Below, piece by piece: positions 54,398 through 63,032 of a DNA stretch of 64,000 bases. The stretch's first letter is position 1. Each line of letters opens with the position of its first letter. Location of the stretch: NCBI GenBank assembly GCA_905221065.1, contig CAJNBS010000004.1:1-64000 (forward strand), written 5' to 3'. Under the pieces are notes generated by a model. It saw nothing but the letters and a program-made list of their open reading frames with translations, ran no database searches and was not told the DNA's origin. This stretch comes from a bacterium (GTDB lineage: Bacteria > Bacillota > Bacilli > Lactobacillales > Streptococcaceae). A program made the position numbers and the translations under genes.

Positions 54398-54870
54398 GCT
54401 GAAAATGTCAGGACATAGGTAAAGCATTCATCTTACTTAGCAAAAAGAATGAACGATAAGAAAGAGGTTGATGGTGAACATTGGCCTCTTTTGATTTATA
54501 AAGATTGGATTCTTTGTCGCCTCAATCTCAGGCTTTTCTATTGCGATCTAATATTTTATAGCCCATTAAAAGCATAATCGGTAATCTAATTTAAAGAATG
54601 CTGTAATTAGTCTGAAGTCCACACTTACTTGTTGAGAAGTTGTTTCTGTTTTTTATCGTTATAATTTACTGTATTTTTTTATAGTATGCAGAATATTTTT
54701 AAGTATATTTTCATAGAAATTTTTATCAATTTATTGTATAATGATAAGTAATTATTAGAAAGTTCTCAGAGAAATATTGATATACTCAAGTTATTCTTTG
54801 AGAATTTATACTTTTATGCGTAAAATAGTTAATTGATATAAAGAGTATAGAAAATAAAGATGAGGTTAAT
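54398..54870. other. Intergenic stretch before the protease gene
   Basis: Contains a weak terminator-like pair AAAGAGG/CCTCTTT (about 54461-54490) and a TATAAT at 54737-54742. After that come CTCAA/TTGAG inverted bases around 54787-54803, which could be a regulatory hairpin in the leader. I see no gene. Confidence 0.45.
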
Positions 54871-57800
54871 ATGGGTCGAAAAAGTATTGGTGAGAAACGC
54901 CAGAGTTTCTCAATGAGAAAGTTGTCAGTGGGATTGGTATCAGTTACTGTAGCTAGTTTCTTTTTGATGAGTCAAGGGATTCAATCGGTATCAGCCGATC
55001 ATATGGAAAGTCCTATTCATTACAAGTATATGACAGAGGGTGAATTGACAGATGAGGAAAAATCCTTGCTGGTAGAGGCCCTTCCACAACTGGCTGAAGA
55101 ATCAGATGATACTTATTACTTGGTCTATAGACCTCAACAGTTTTTACCGAATACAGGTTTTAACCCAACTGTTGGTACTTTTCTTTTTACTGCAGGCTTG
55201 AGCTTGTTAGTTTTATTGGTTTCTAAAAGGGAAAATGGGAAGAAACGACTTGTTCATTTTCTGCTGTTGACTAGCATGGGAATTCAATTGTTGCCGGCCA
55301 GTGCTTTTGGGTTGACCAGCCAAATTTTATCTGCCTATAATAGTCAATTTGCTATCGGAGTCGGGGAACATTTGCCAGAGCCTCTGAAAATCGAAGGTTA
55401 TCAATACATTGGTTATATCAAGACTAAGAAACAGGATAATGCAGAGATTTCAAGGACAGTTGATGGGAAATACTCTGCTCGAAGTGATAGTCGACCAGAC
55501 TCTACAAAAATATCAGATGTAGTTCATTCAGCTGATTTAGAATGGAACCAAGGACAGGGGAAGGTTAGTTTACAAGGTGAAACATCTGGGGATGATGGAC
55601 TTTCAGAAAAATCTTCTATAGCAGCAGAAAATGTCTCTTCTAATGATTCACTCGCAAGTCAAGGTGAGCAGAATCCGGCTCACAAAGGAGAATCTGTAGT
55701 TCGACCAACATTGCCAGAACAAGGAAATCCTGTGTCTGCTACAACGGTGCAGAGTGCGGAAGAGGAAGTATTGGCGACGACAAATGATCGACCAGAATAT
55801 AAACTTCCATTGGAAACCAAAGGCACGCAAGAGCCCGGTCATGAGGGTGAAGCAGTAGTCCGTGAAGAAGTCCCAACCTACACTAAACCCTTAGAAACAA
55901 AGGGCACGCAAGAGTCAGATCATGAGGGCGAAGCGGCAGTCCGCAAGGAAACTCCAGAATATACTAAACCACTAGAAACCAAAGGCACGCAAGAACCGGG
56001 TCATGAGGGCGAAGCTACAGTCCGTGAAGAAGCCCCAGCCTACACAGAACCGTTAGCAACGAAAGGCACGCAAGAACCAGGTCATGAGGGCGAAGCCGCA
56101 GTCCGCGAAGAAACACCAGAGTATACAAATCCATTAGAAACCAAAGGCACGCAAGAGCCCGGTCACGAAGGCGAAGCGACAGTTAGCGAGGAAACACCAG
56201 AGTATACTAAACCACTAGAAACCAAAGGTACGCAAGAACCGGGTTATGAGGGAGAAGCGGCAGTGCAACCGGAGTTGCCAGAGTACACTGATTCAGTGGC
56301 AACGAAAGGTACGCAAGAACCGGGTCATGAGGGAGAAGCGGCAGTGCAACCGGAGTTGCCAGAGTATACTAAACCACTAGAAACCAAAGGTACGCAAGAA
56401 CCGGGTCATGAGGGCGAAGCCACAGTCCGCGAAGAGATTCCAGAGTACACTGATACAGTATCGACAAAAGGCACGCAAGAACCAGGTCATGAGGGCGAAG
56501 CCGCAGTCCGCGAAGAAACACCAGAGTATACAAATCCATTAGAAACCAAAGGCACACAAGAACTGGGTCATGAGGGTGAAGCTGCAGTTCGCGAGGAGAC
56601 ACCAGAGTATACTAAACCACTAGAAACTAAAGGCACGCAAGAACCAGGACACGAAGGAGAATCCGCAGTAACAGAGGAGCTTCCGGCTTTAGAAGTTACT
56701 ACAAGAAATAGAACGGAAACAGAAAATATTCCTTATACAACAGAAGAAATTCAAGATCCAACACTTCTGAAAAATCGTCGTGAAACTGAGCGACAAGGTC
56801 AAGCAGGAACACGTACAATTCAATATGAGGATTACATCGTAGATGGTAATGTCGTAGAAACTAAAGAACTATCACGAACTGAAGTACCTCCGGTAAAACA
56901 AATCGTTAAAGTAGGAACACTAGTCAAAGTTAAACCTACAGTAGAAATTGCCAACTTAACAAAAGCTGAGAACAAAAAATCTATAACTGTAAGTTATAAC
57001 TTAACAGACACTACATCGGCGTATGTTTCTGCAAAAGCGCAAGTTTTCCACGGGGATAAGCTGGTTAAAGAGGTGGATATAGAAAATCCTGTCAAAGAGC
57101 AGGTGATATCAGGTTTAGACTACTATACACCTTACACACTAAAAACACGTTTAACTTATAATCTAGGCGAAAACGATGAACAAAGTACAGAAACATCAAC
57201 TCAAGCTTTCCAATTAGATTATAAGAAAATAGAAATTAAAGATATTGATTCAGTAGAACTATACGGTAAAGAAAATGACCGTTATCGTAGATATCTAAGT
57301 CTAAGCGAAGCACCGACTGATACGGCTAAATACTTTGTAAAAGTGAAATCAGATCGCTTCAAAGAAATGTACCTACCTGTAAAATCTATTACAGAAAATG
57401 CGGATGGAACTTATAAAGTGACGGCAGCTGTTGATCAACTTGTAGAAGAAGGTACAGAAGGTTACAAAGATGACTATACATTTAATGTAGCAAAATCTAA
57501 AGCAGAGCAACCAGGAGTTTACACATCCTTTAAACAACTTGTAACAGCAATAAAAAGCAACTTAGCAGGTGTATATAAATTAGCTGCAGATATGTCAGCT
57601 GATGAAGTAGGACTACCAGAAAATCAAACAAGTTACATAACAGGAGAATTTACAGGAACGTTAGTAGGAGCAGAAGGAAGTAAAGCATATGCTATATACG
57701 ACCTGAAAAAACCACTATTCGACACATTAAAAAATGCAACTGTAAAAGATTTAGATCTAAAAAATACACAAGTGGATAGCAAAGAAAATGCTGCAGCAGT

Positions 57801-60800
57801 AGCAAAAACAGCAAACAATGCTAATATCAGTAATGTAGCTGTAGAAGGTAAAGTGTCAGGTAGAAAATCAGTTGCAGGATTAGTAGTAGATGCAACAAAT
57901 ACAAGAATTGAAAACATCTCATTCAGCGGAAAACTAGTCGCCAACCACGCAGATAATAATGCAAATTACGCTGGAGGAATCGTTGGTAAATTAACCGGAG
58001 GAAATTCTAAAGTTGATCGAGCGAAAGTAGATGCCGTCATCTCTACAGCAGCACGCAACAATAACCAGACAGCTGGAGGAATCGTTGGTAAACTGGAAAG
58101 TGGAGCGTTAGTGACACGTTCTGTAACAACAGGTAAAATCCTAAATGGTCGAGGATATCCGAGAGTCGGAGGAATAGTTGGATCTACATATCCGAGAGGT
58201 CGTGTGGACAATGTAGTCAGCAATATGATTGTTGGTGATGGATATGCCACTACAGGAGACCAATTTGGTGGAGCAGATGTGAAGAATGCTATTACCTCTG
58301 TTGAAAACAAAAAACAAGATAACTTCGTTCGAAAAGTAAGTAAAGAAGAAGTGGATGCTAAGATTGCTTCTTATGGAATCACAGTAACTCTTGATGATAC
58401 TGGACAAGACTTAAAAGCAAACTCAAAAGAAATTGACTATACAAGATTAAGTCAAGCACAAGCAGAAAGAAGAGTAGCCTATAACAATATTGAAAAACTA
58501 ATGCCATTCTACAATAAAGAGCTAGTTGTTCACTATGGTAATAAAGTAGCTCCAACGGATAAACTTTATACAACAGAATTGCTTGATGTCGTACCGATGA
58601 AAAATCAAGCAGTGGTAACAGATATCAATGCAAATAAAGACTCTATCAACAGAATCATGTTACATTACAAAGACAATACGGTAGAGTACCTGGATCTAGC
58701 CTTTAAAGAAAACTTTGCGAATGATCAAGTAGTTGAGTACAATGTTACAGGTAAAGAATACATATTCACGCCGGAAGCGTTTGTTTCGGATTATACAGCT
58801 ATAACGAATAATGTACTAAGCGAATTGCAGAACGTAACGTTTAGCTCAGAAGCGACTAAGAAAGTGCTAGGTGCGGCAGACGATGCAGCATTAGATAACT
58901 TATACTTAGATAGAGAATTTGAGGAAGTTAAAGCTAATATTGGAGAGCACTTAAGAAAAGTATTAGCGATGGATAAATCCATCAACACTACAGGAGATGG
59001 TGTAGTTGAGTATGTAAGTGAGAAAATCAAACATAACAAAGAAGCCTTCATGCTGGGACTTACTTACATGAATCGTTGGTACAATATTAATTATGATAGT
59101 CTGAATACAAAAGATTTATCAGTGTACAAATTTGACTTTAACGGAAATAATGAAGCTTCAACGCTAGACACTATTATCGCTTTAGGAAATAGTGGACTAG
59201 AAAACCTACGAGGACCAAACACGACAGGTCTATATGCCAGCACACTTGCACCACTTAAAGGTGAAGATTCAGTCTTTGACTTCGTAGAAGCCTATAGAAA
59301 ACTATTCTTACCAAACAAAACCAATAACCAGTGGTTGAAAGACAATACGAAAGCCTACATAGTAGAAGCGACATCAGATATAGAAGAAGTTCGTGAGAAA
59401 CAAGTATCACCAACGGCTGATAAGAAATACTCAATAGGAGTATATGATAGAATATCAGCACCAAGTTGGGGATATAAGAGTATGTTGTTGCCACTATTAA
59501 CGATGAAAGAAGAGAGTCTGTATGCAATATCTACGCTATCAACATTAGCCTTCGGTAGTTATGAACGTTATCGAGACAGAGGAGCTGATGGTGCGATTCT
59601 TTCAGGAGATGCCTTGAAACAATATGTTCGAGGGAAAGTAGACCAATCTGCAAAATGGCAAAGAGATCATTATGACATCTGGTATAAAATCCTAGCACCA
59701 GAATTTAAAGAAAGATTGTATCGTGCTGTACCGGTAACAGATGCATTCTATGTAAAAGATACAAATGGTAGAGAATACTGGGCAACATTATCAGACAAAA
59801 ACATAGACTCTGTCTATAGCTTCTTCGGGCCAGCAGGCAAATACCATACAACAAGACCAGGTGCGGGTGCTTATGCAACAGGAGTAGAGGCCTACTTTGT
59901 AAGTGATAGATTGTTAGACCAATACGGAACATCGGTTTATAGTCATGAGATGGTGCATAACTCAGACGGAAGAGTCTACTTCGAAGGAAATGAGCGACGT
60001 GAAGGACTAGGGGCAGAATTATATGCACTAGGATTACTTCAATCAGCCGACAGTGTAGACAAAGATGCGATAGTATTAAACACAATCTTCAAAGGAGATA
60101 AAGACTCAAGAACTCGTCTACACACATACGATCCAACAGCAAGATTCACTTCTGAAGAAGAAATTCAACACTACTTACACGGAATGTATGATGTGCTATA
60201 CACGCTTGATGCGATGGAAGCCAATGCGGTATTAGGTCAAACTGATGCTGTTAAGAAACAGTGGTTTAGAAAAATAGAAAACTACTACGTGCGTGACACG
60301 AAATATAACAAAGACACACACGCAGGAAACAAGGTTCGACCATTAACAGATGAAGAAGTAGCAAGATTAACAACGCTAGGTTCATTAATCGAAAATGACA
60401 TCATCAATAGACGTGGTTATCGTGATGAAGGTCAGTATGGAAGAAATGGCTATTATACTATCACTATGTTCTCACCTATCTATGCAGGGCTAAGCAATCC
60501 AAACGGTGCGCCAGGGGATGTCATGTTCAGAAAAACAGCGTATGAATTATATGCTGAAAAAGGCTACCACAAAGGATTCCTACCATATGTTTCAAATCAG
60601 TATGCAGCCGATGCGCTTGCAGAAGGAAGTAAAACATACTCAAGCTGGTACAAACGAGATGTTGCTCTAGTCACAGATGATTTAGTATTGAAAAAAGTAT
60701 TTGATAATCACTATCCAAACTGGGTAGAATTCAAAAAAGATATGTTTAACCAACGTATCAATAAACAGGCAAACTTGAAGCCAATCACTATTCAATATGA

Positions 60801-61011
60801 ACTCGATAAGCCGAACAGCACAAAAGAAGTAACCATTTCATCAGCACAAGAAATGCAAGCTTTAATTGACGCAGCAGTAGCGCACGATGTGAAAAATCTT
60901 AAACGTGCAACAGAAAATGTTCCGTCAAGTTGGGTTCACTTACTGAAACAGAAAATCTATAATGCCTACCTACGTAGCACAGATGATTTCAGAGAATCTA
61001 TCTATAAATAA
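54871..61011 (+). CDS. zmpC: Large surface zinc metalloprotease, M26 family (ZmpC-like)
   Basis: 2046 residues. A YSIRK-like signal (FSMRKLSVGLVS) is followed by an LPNTG sorting motif near the N-terminus (92-96) and two hydrophobic helices (about 101-119 and 128-147), the inverted layout unique to streptococcal IgA-protease-type Zmps. Eleven exact 27-residue repeats (residues 308-604) precede a G5 domain (about 606-683). The zinc site is HEMVH at 1692-1696 with Glu1716 in GLGAELYALG. ZmpC is suggested by location next to the VOC-protein and acetyltransferase genes. ZmpB or another S. mitis paralogue cannot be excluded. Confidence 0.88.
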   Translation: MGRKSIGEKRQSFSMRKLSVGLVSVTVASFFLMSQGIQSVSADHMESPIHYKYMTEGELTDEEKSLLVEALPQLAEESDDTYYLVYRPQQFLPNTGFNPTVGTFLFTAGLSLLVLLVSKRENGKKRLVHFLLLTSMGIQLLPASAFGLTSQILSAYNSQFAIGVGEHLPEPLKIEGYQYIGYIKTKKQDNAEISRTVDGKYSARSDSRPDSTKISDVVHSADLEWNQGQGKVSLQGETSGDDGLSEKSSIAAENVSSNDSLASQGEQNPAHKGESVVRPTLPEQGNPVSATTVQSAEEEVLATTNDRPEYKLPLETKGTQEPGHEGEAVVREEVPTYTKPLETKGTQESDHEGEAAVRKETPEYTKPLETKGTQEPGHEGEATVREEAPAYTEPLATKGTQEPGHEGEAAVREETPEYTNPLETKGTQEPGHEGEATVSEETPEYTKPLETKGTQEPGYEGEAAVQPELPEYTDSVATKGTQEPGHEGEAAVQPELPEYTKPLETKGTQEPGHEGEATVREEIPEYTDTVSTKGTQEPGHEGEAAVREETPEYTNPLETKGTQELGHEGEAAVREETPEYTKPLETKGTQEPGHEGESAVTEELPALEVTTRNRTETENIPYTTEEIQDPTLLKNRRETERQGQAGTRTIQYEDYIVDGNVVETKELSRTEVPPVKQIVKVGTLVKVKPTVEIANLTKAENKKSITVSYNLTDTTSAYVSAKAQVFHGDKLVKEVDIENPVKEQVISGLDYYTPYTLKTRLTYNLGENDEQSTETSTQAFQLDYKKIEIKDIDSVELYGKENDRYRRYLSLSEAPTDTAKYFVKVKSDRFKEMYLPVKSITENADGTYKVTAAVDQLVEEGTEGYKDDYTFNVAKSKAEQPGVYTSFKQLVTAIKSNLAGVYKLAADMSADEVGLPENQTSYITGEFTGTLVGAEGSKAYAIYDLKKPLFDTLKNATVKDLDLKNTQVDSKENAAAVAKTANNANISNVAVEGKVSGRKSVAGLVVDATNTRIENISFSGKLVANHADNNANYAGGIVGKLTGGNSKVDRAKVDAVISTAARNNNQTAGGIVGKLESGALVTRSVTTGKILNGRGYPRVGGIVGSTYPRGRVDNVVSNMIVGDGYATTGDQFGGADVKNAITSVENKKQDNFVRKVSKEEVDAKIASYGITVTLDDTGQDLKANSKEIDYTRLSQAQAERRVAYNNIEKLMPFYNKELVVHYGNKVAPTDKLYTTELLDVVPMKNQAVVTDINANKDSINRIMLHYKDNTVEYLDLAFKENFANDQVVEYNVTGKEYIFTPEAFVSDYTAITNNVLSELQNVTFSSEATKKVLGAADDAALDNLYLDREFEEVKANIGEHLRKVLAMDKSINTTGDGVVEYVSEKIKHNKEAFMLGLTYMNRWYNINYDSLNTKDLSVYKFDFNGNNEASTLDTIIALGNSGLENLRGPNTTGLYASTLAPLKGEDSVFDFVEAYRKLFLPNKTNNQWLKDNTKAYIVEATSDIEEVREKQVSPTADKKYSIGVYDRISAPSWGYKSMLLPLLTMKEESLYAISTLSTLAFGSYERYRDRGADGAILSGDALKQYVRGKVDQSAKWQRDHYDIWYKILAPEFKERLYRAVPVTDAFYVKDTNGREYWATLSDKNIDSVYSFFGPAGKYHTTRPGAGAYATGVEAYFVSDRLLDQYGTSVYSHEMVHNSDGRVYFEGNERREGLGAELYALGLLQSADSVDKDAIVLNTIFKGDKDSRTRLHTYDPTARFTSEEEIQHYLHGMYDVLYTLDAMEANAVLGQTDAVKKQWFRKIENYYVRDTKYNKDTHAGNKVRPLTDEEVARLTTLGSLIENDIINRRGYRDEGQYGRNGYYTITMFSPIYAGLSNPNGAPGDVMFRKTAYELYAEKGYHKGFLPYVSNQYAADALAEGSKTYSSWYKRDVALVTDDLVLKKVFDNHYPNWVEFKKDMFNQRINKQANLKPITIQYELDKPNSTKEVTISSAQEMQALIDAAVAHDVKNLKRATENVPSSWVHLLKQKIYNAYLRSTDDFRESIYK
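55792..56682 (+). repeat. Eleven 81-bp coding repeats in the protease gene
   Basis: Eleven contiguous 81-base units encode PEYTKPLETKGTQEPGHEG plus EAAVREET with small changes; length 891 bases equals 11 x 81 exactly. Units 4, 7 and 9 carry LATKG/VATKG/VSTKG variants, and two units have QPEL instead of REET. Likely a stalk of variable length prone to slippage. Confidence 0.93.
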
Positions 61012-61260
61012 GATTGTAGAGTTTTGTTGTTGAATAGTGTTTCTTGTAAGAATGAGGAGTCAGATGACCAATCTACTCCTTTTTCTTATGGAGTGATATA
61101 GAGATTTGATTGGATGCAGATTGCAGGAATCATCTTCCACTCACCAACGACCAATGGTGACAAGATGTATCTCAATCCCACGGAAAACGTTGATTTGATG
61201 AATGGTTTTGCTAGAGAAGATGCTTCAAGTTGTCTGGCTTGACTTTCTTGATGGAAGTAA
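61012..61260 (+). other. Gene debris after the protease
   Basis: From about 61111 to 61242 one frame reads DWMQIAGIIFHSPTTNGDKM and on to a stop, without start codon or ribosome site. It looks like an old gene fragment of unknown origin. CTCCT-type inverted bases around 61050-61085 may end the zmp transcript. Confidence 0.35.
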
Positions 61261-61292
61261 TATAATTGTTGTAATTGTTATAATTACAACAA
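61261..61292 (+). promoter_or_regulatory. -10 and perfect inverted-repeat operator of the VOC gene
   Basis: TTGTTGTAATT (61266-61276) and AATTACAACAA (61282-61292) are an 11-bp perfect inverted repeat with a 5-base centre, next to TATAAT (61261-61266); a second TATAAT crosses it (61279-61284). This is a MarR- or YodB/MhqR-like repressor site in style; no regulator gene is visible beside it. Confidence 0.75.
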
Positions 61293-61306
61293 AAGAGGAA
61301 ATATTT

Positions 61307-62164
61307 ATGACCTATGAATACAAGAGCCACATTTATTTAGCAGAGGCAGTTTTAAATGTGAAGGACTTGGCAAGTCAAACAGCCTTTTATCAGCAGATTA
61401 TTGGTTTAGAAATCTTATCTCAAATGGAGACAGAGGCTATTCTAGGAATTGGTGGAAAAGCCTTGGTACACTTGATTCAAGCACAAGAAAGCGGAGAAGT
61501 AAGGGGACATTATGGTCTTTACCATTTGGCTATTCTTTTGCCGACACGAAAGGCTTTGGCGGATGTCTTGAAGCACCTGACGGATTTACAGATTCCCCTT
61601 GTTGGAGGTGCAGATCACGGTTACAGCGAGGCCCTTTACTTGGAGGATTTGGAGGGAAATGGCATTGAACTCTATAGAGACAAGCCGGTTTCTACATGGG
61701 ATATTCGAGAAGATGGGCGTATTATCGGGGTGACTGAGGCCCTTGCGGCGCAGGATATCTATGAGTTGGGGGAAAGAGTAGAGCCTTTTATCCTAGCAGA
61801 AGGTACGAGAATGGGGCATATCCATCTTTCTGTCAAGGTCAGTCGAAAGTCCAGCCAGTTTTATCAAAAGGTGTTAGGGATAGATGATAAATTCAGTGTG
61901 CCTAGTGCCAGTTGGATTGCAGCTGGGGACTACCATCATCATTTGGCAGTCAATGAATGGGGAGGAAAAAGTCTGGCTCCGCGTAAGCAAGGTTTACCAG
62001 GTTTGGCCTACTATGTCATCGAAGTTGCAAGTAAGGAAGAACTGTTAACGATTGCCCAGCGAGCAAAAGAAGTTGATGCACCAATCAAGTGGCTGACATC
62101 TAGCCAGCTGGAAATCACAGGCCCAGACGGAATTGTGATTCGTATCCGCTTAGACAGGATATAG
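61307..62164 (+). CDS. VOC-family protein, catechol-2,3-dioxygenase-like (CatE type)
   Basis: 285 residues with two glyoxalase/bleomycin-resistance/dioxygenase modules (about 8-125 and 165-280). The first starts IYLAEAVLNVKDLASQTAFY, the second GHIHLSVKVSRKSSQFY; metal ligands are suggested by His and Glu residues in GHIHL, HHHLAVN and LEITGPDG. Length and two-module layout match Bacillus CatE/YodE, which break down catechols/quinones. The start at 61307 follows AAAAGAGGA; the reading from 61202 crosses the operator and is rejected. Confidence 0.85.
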   Translation: MTYEYKSHIYLAEAVLNVKDLASQTAFYQQIIGLEILSQMETEAILGIGGKALVHLIQAQESGEVRGHYGLYHLAILLPTRKALADVLKHLTDLQIPLVGGADHGYSEALYLEDLEGNGIELYRDKPVSTWDIREDGRIIGVTEALAAQDIYELGERVEPFILAEGTRMGHIHLSVKVSRKSSQFYQKVLGIDDKFSVPSASWIAAGDYHHHLAVNEWGGKSLAPRKQGLPGLAYYVIEVASKEELLTIAQRAKEVDAPIKWLTSSQLEITGPDGIVIRIRLDRI

Positions 62165-62248
62165 AGTATAAATTGTAGGAAGTGCTCCTTATCCTAGTCA
62201 GATATGTCGAAAATTGATATGATAGTAGGGAATAAGGAGAAGAATACA

Positions 62249-62776
62249 ATGACTAGTGAATATCAGAAAATGATAGCAGGAGAGTTTTATCGTCCATCAG
62301 ACCCAGAACTGAGAACCTTGGCGCAGGCTTCTCGCCAAAAACAGGCTGCCTTTAACAAGGAAGAAGATCCCTTGAAGGGAGCCGAAATCATCAAGACTTG
62401 GTTTGGCTCAACCGGGAAAAATCTTTATATCAATACACGCTTGATGGTGGACTACTACTCTAACTGGAACTTGACTATGTTGGACATCTGCCCTATTCGT
62501 ATCGGGAACAATGCTATGATCGGTCCCAACTGTCAGTTCTTGACACCTCTCCATCCACTAGACCCGCAGGATCGAAATTCAGGTATCGAGTACGGAAAGC
62601 CTATCACAATCGGAGATAATTTCTGGGCTGGTGGTGGCGTCATTGTCCTTCCTGGAGTGACACTGGGAAATAATGTCGTTGCAGGAGCAGGGGCCGTGAT
62701 TACCAAGTCCTTCGGAGACAATGTTGTTTTAGCTGGTAATCCCGCGCGCGTGATTAAGGAAATACCTGTGAAATAA
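62249..62776 (+). CDS. Sugar O-acetyltransferase (maltose/galactoside type)
   Basis: 175 residues of the left-handed beta-helix (hexapeptide repeat) family: N-terminal MTSEYQKMIAGEFYRPSDPE of the Maa/LacA type, then IGNNAMIGPNC, the catalytic His in LTPLHPLD, and GVTLGNNVVAGAGAVI. It transfers acetyl from acetyl-CoA to a sugar. AAGGAG precedes ATG 62249; an earlier ATG at 62204 is less likely. Confidence 0.92.
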   Translation: MTSEYQKMIAGEFYRPSDPELRTLAQASRQKQAAFNKEEDPLKGAEIIKTWFGSTGKNLYINTRLMVDYYSNWNLTMLDICPIRIGNNAMIGPNCQFLTPLHPLDPQDRNSGIEYGKPITIGDNFWAGGGVIVLPGVTLGNNVVAGAGAVITKSFGDNVVLAGNPARVIKEIPVK

Positions 62777-62782
62777 AAGTAG

Positions 62783-62813
62783 AAAGAAACAGCGGAAGTT
62801 GTTTCTTTTTTGT
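62783..62813 (+). terminator. Terminator of the acetyltransferase gene
   Basis: AGAAACAGC and GTTGTTTCT form an imperfect 9-bp stem around GGAA, followed by six T. Confidence 0.8.
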
Positions 62814-63032
62814 AAGTTTCATCTCAGAAGCTCTCTTTTCTGTAGTCTCTTGATTATGGAGGTATCACACTAGTGGGTACTAGTTAAAAATTATTTCCAG
62901 TAGTTCTGTATCAAATGATTAAGCCAAGCTTAACTGAAACTGAACTTAAGAAAACTTTCAGAAAAAGTTCAGATTTCTTTCGGATTTCCTCTGTAAACTA
63001 AACTCAAGCTAAATGAAGGCGAGGAAAAAGGT

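Noticed and set aside
55792-56682. Regular 81-bp repeats, possible CRISPR array
   Set aside because: There are no unique spacers. Units are contiguous, stay in frame with the protease and encode a 27-residue repeat.
61202-61306. N-terminal extension of the VOC protein
   Set aside because: It would read through the promoter and operator, and the added residues are low-complexity hydrophobic without family similarity.
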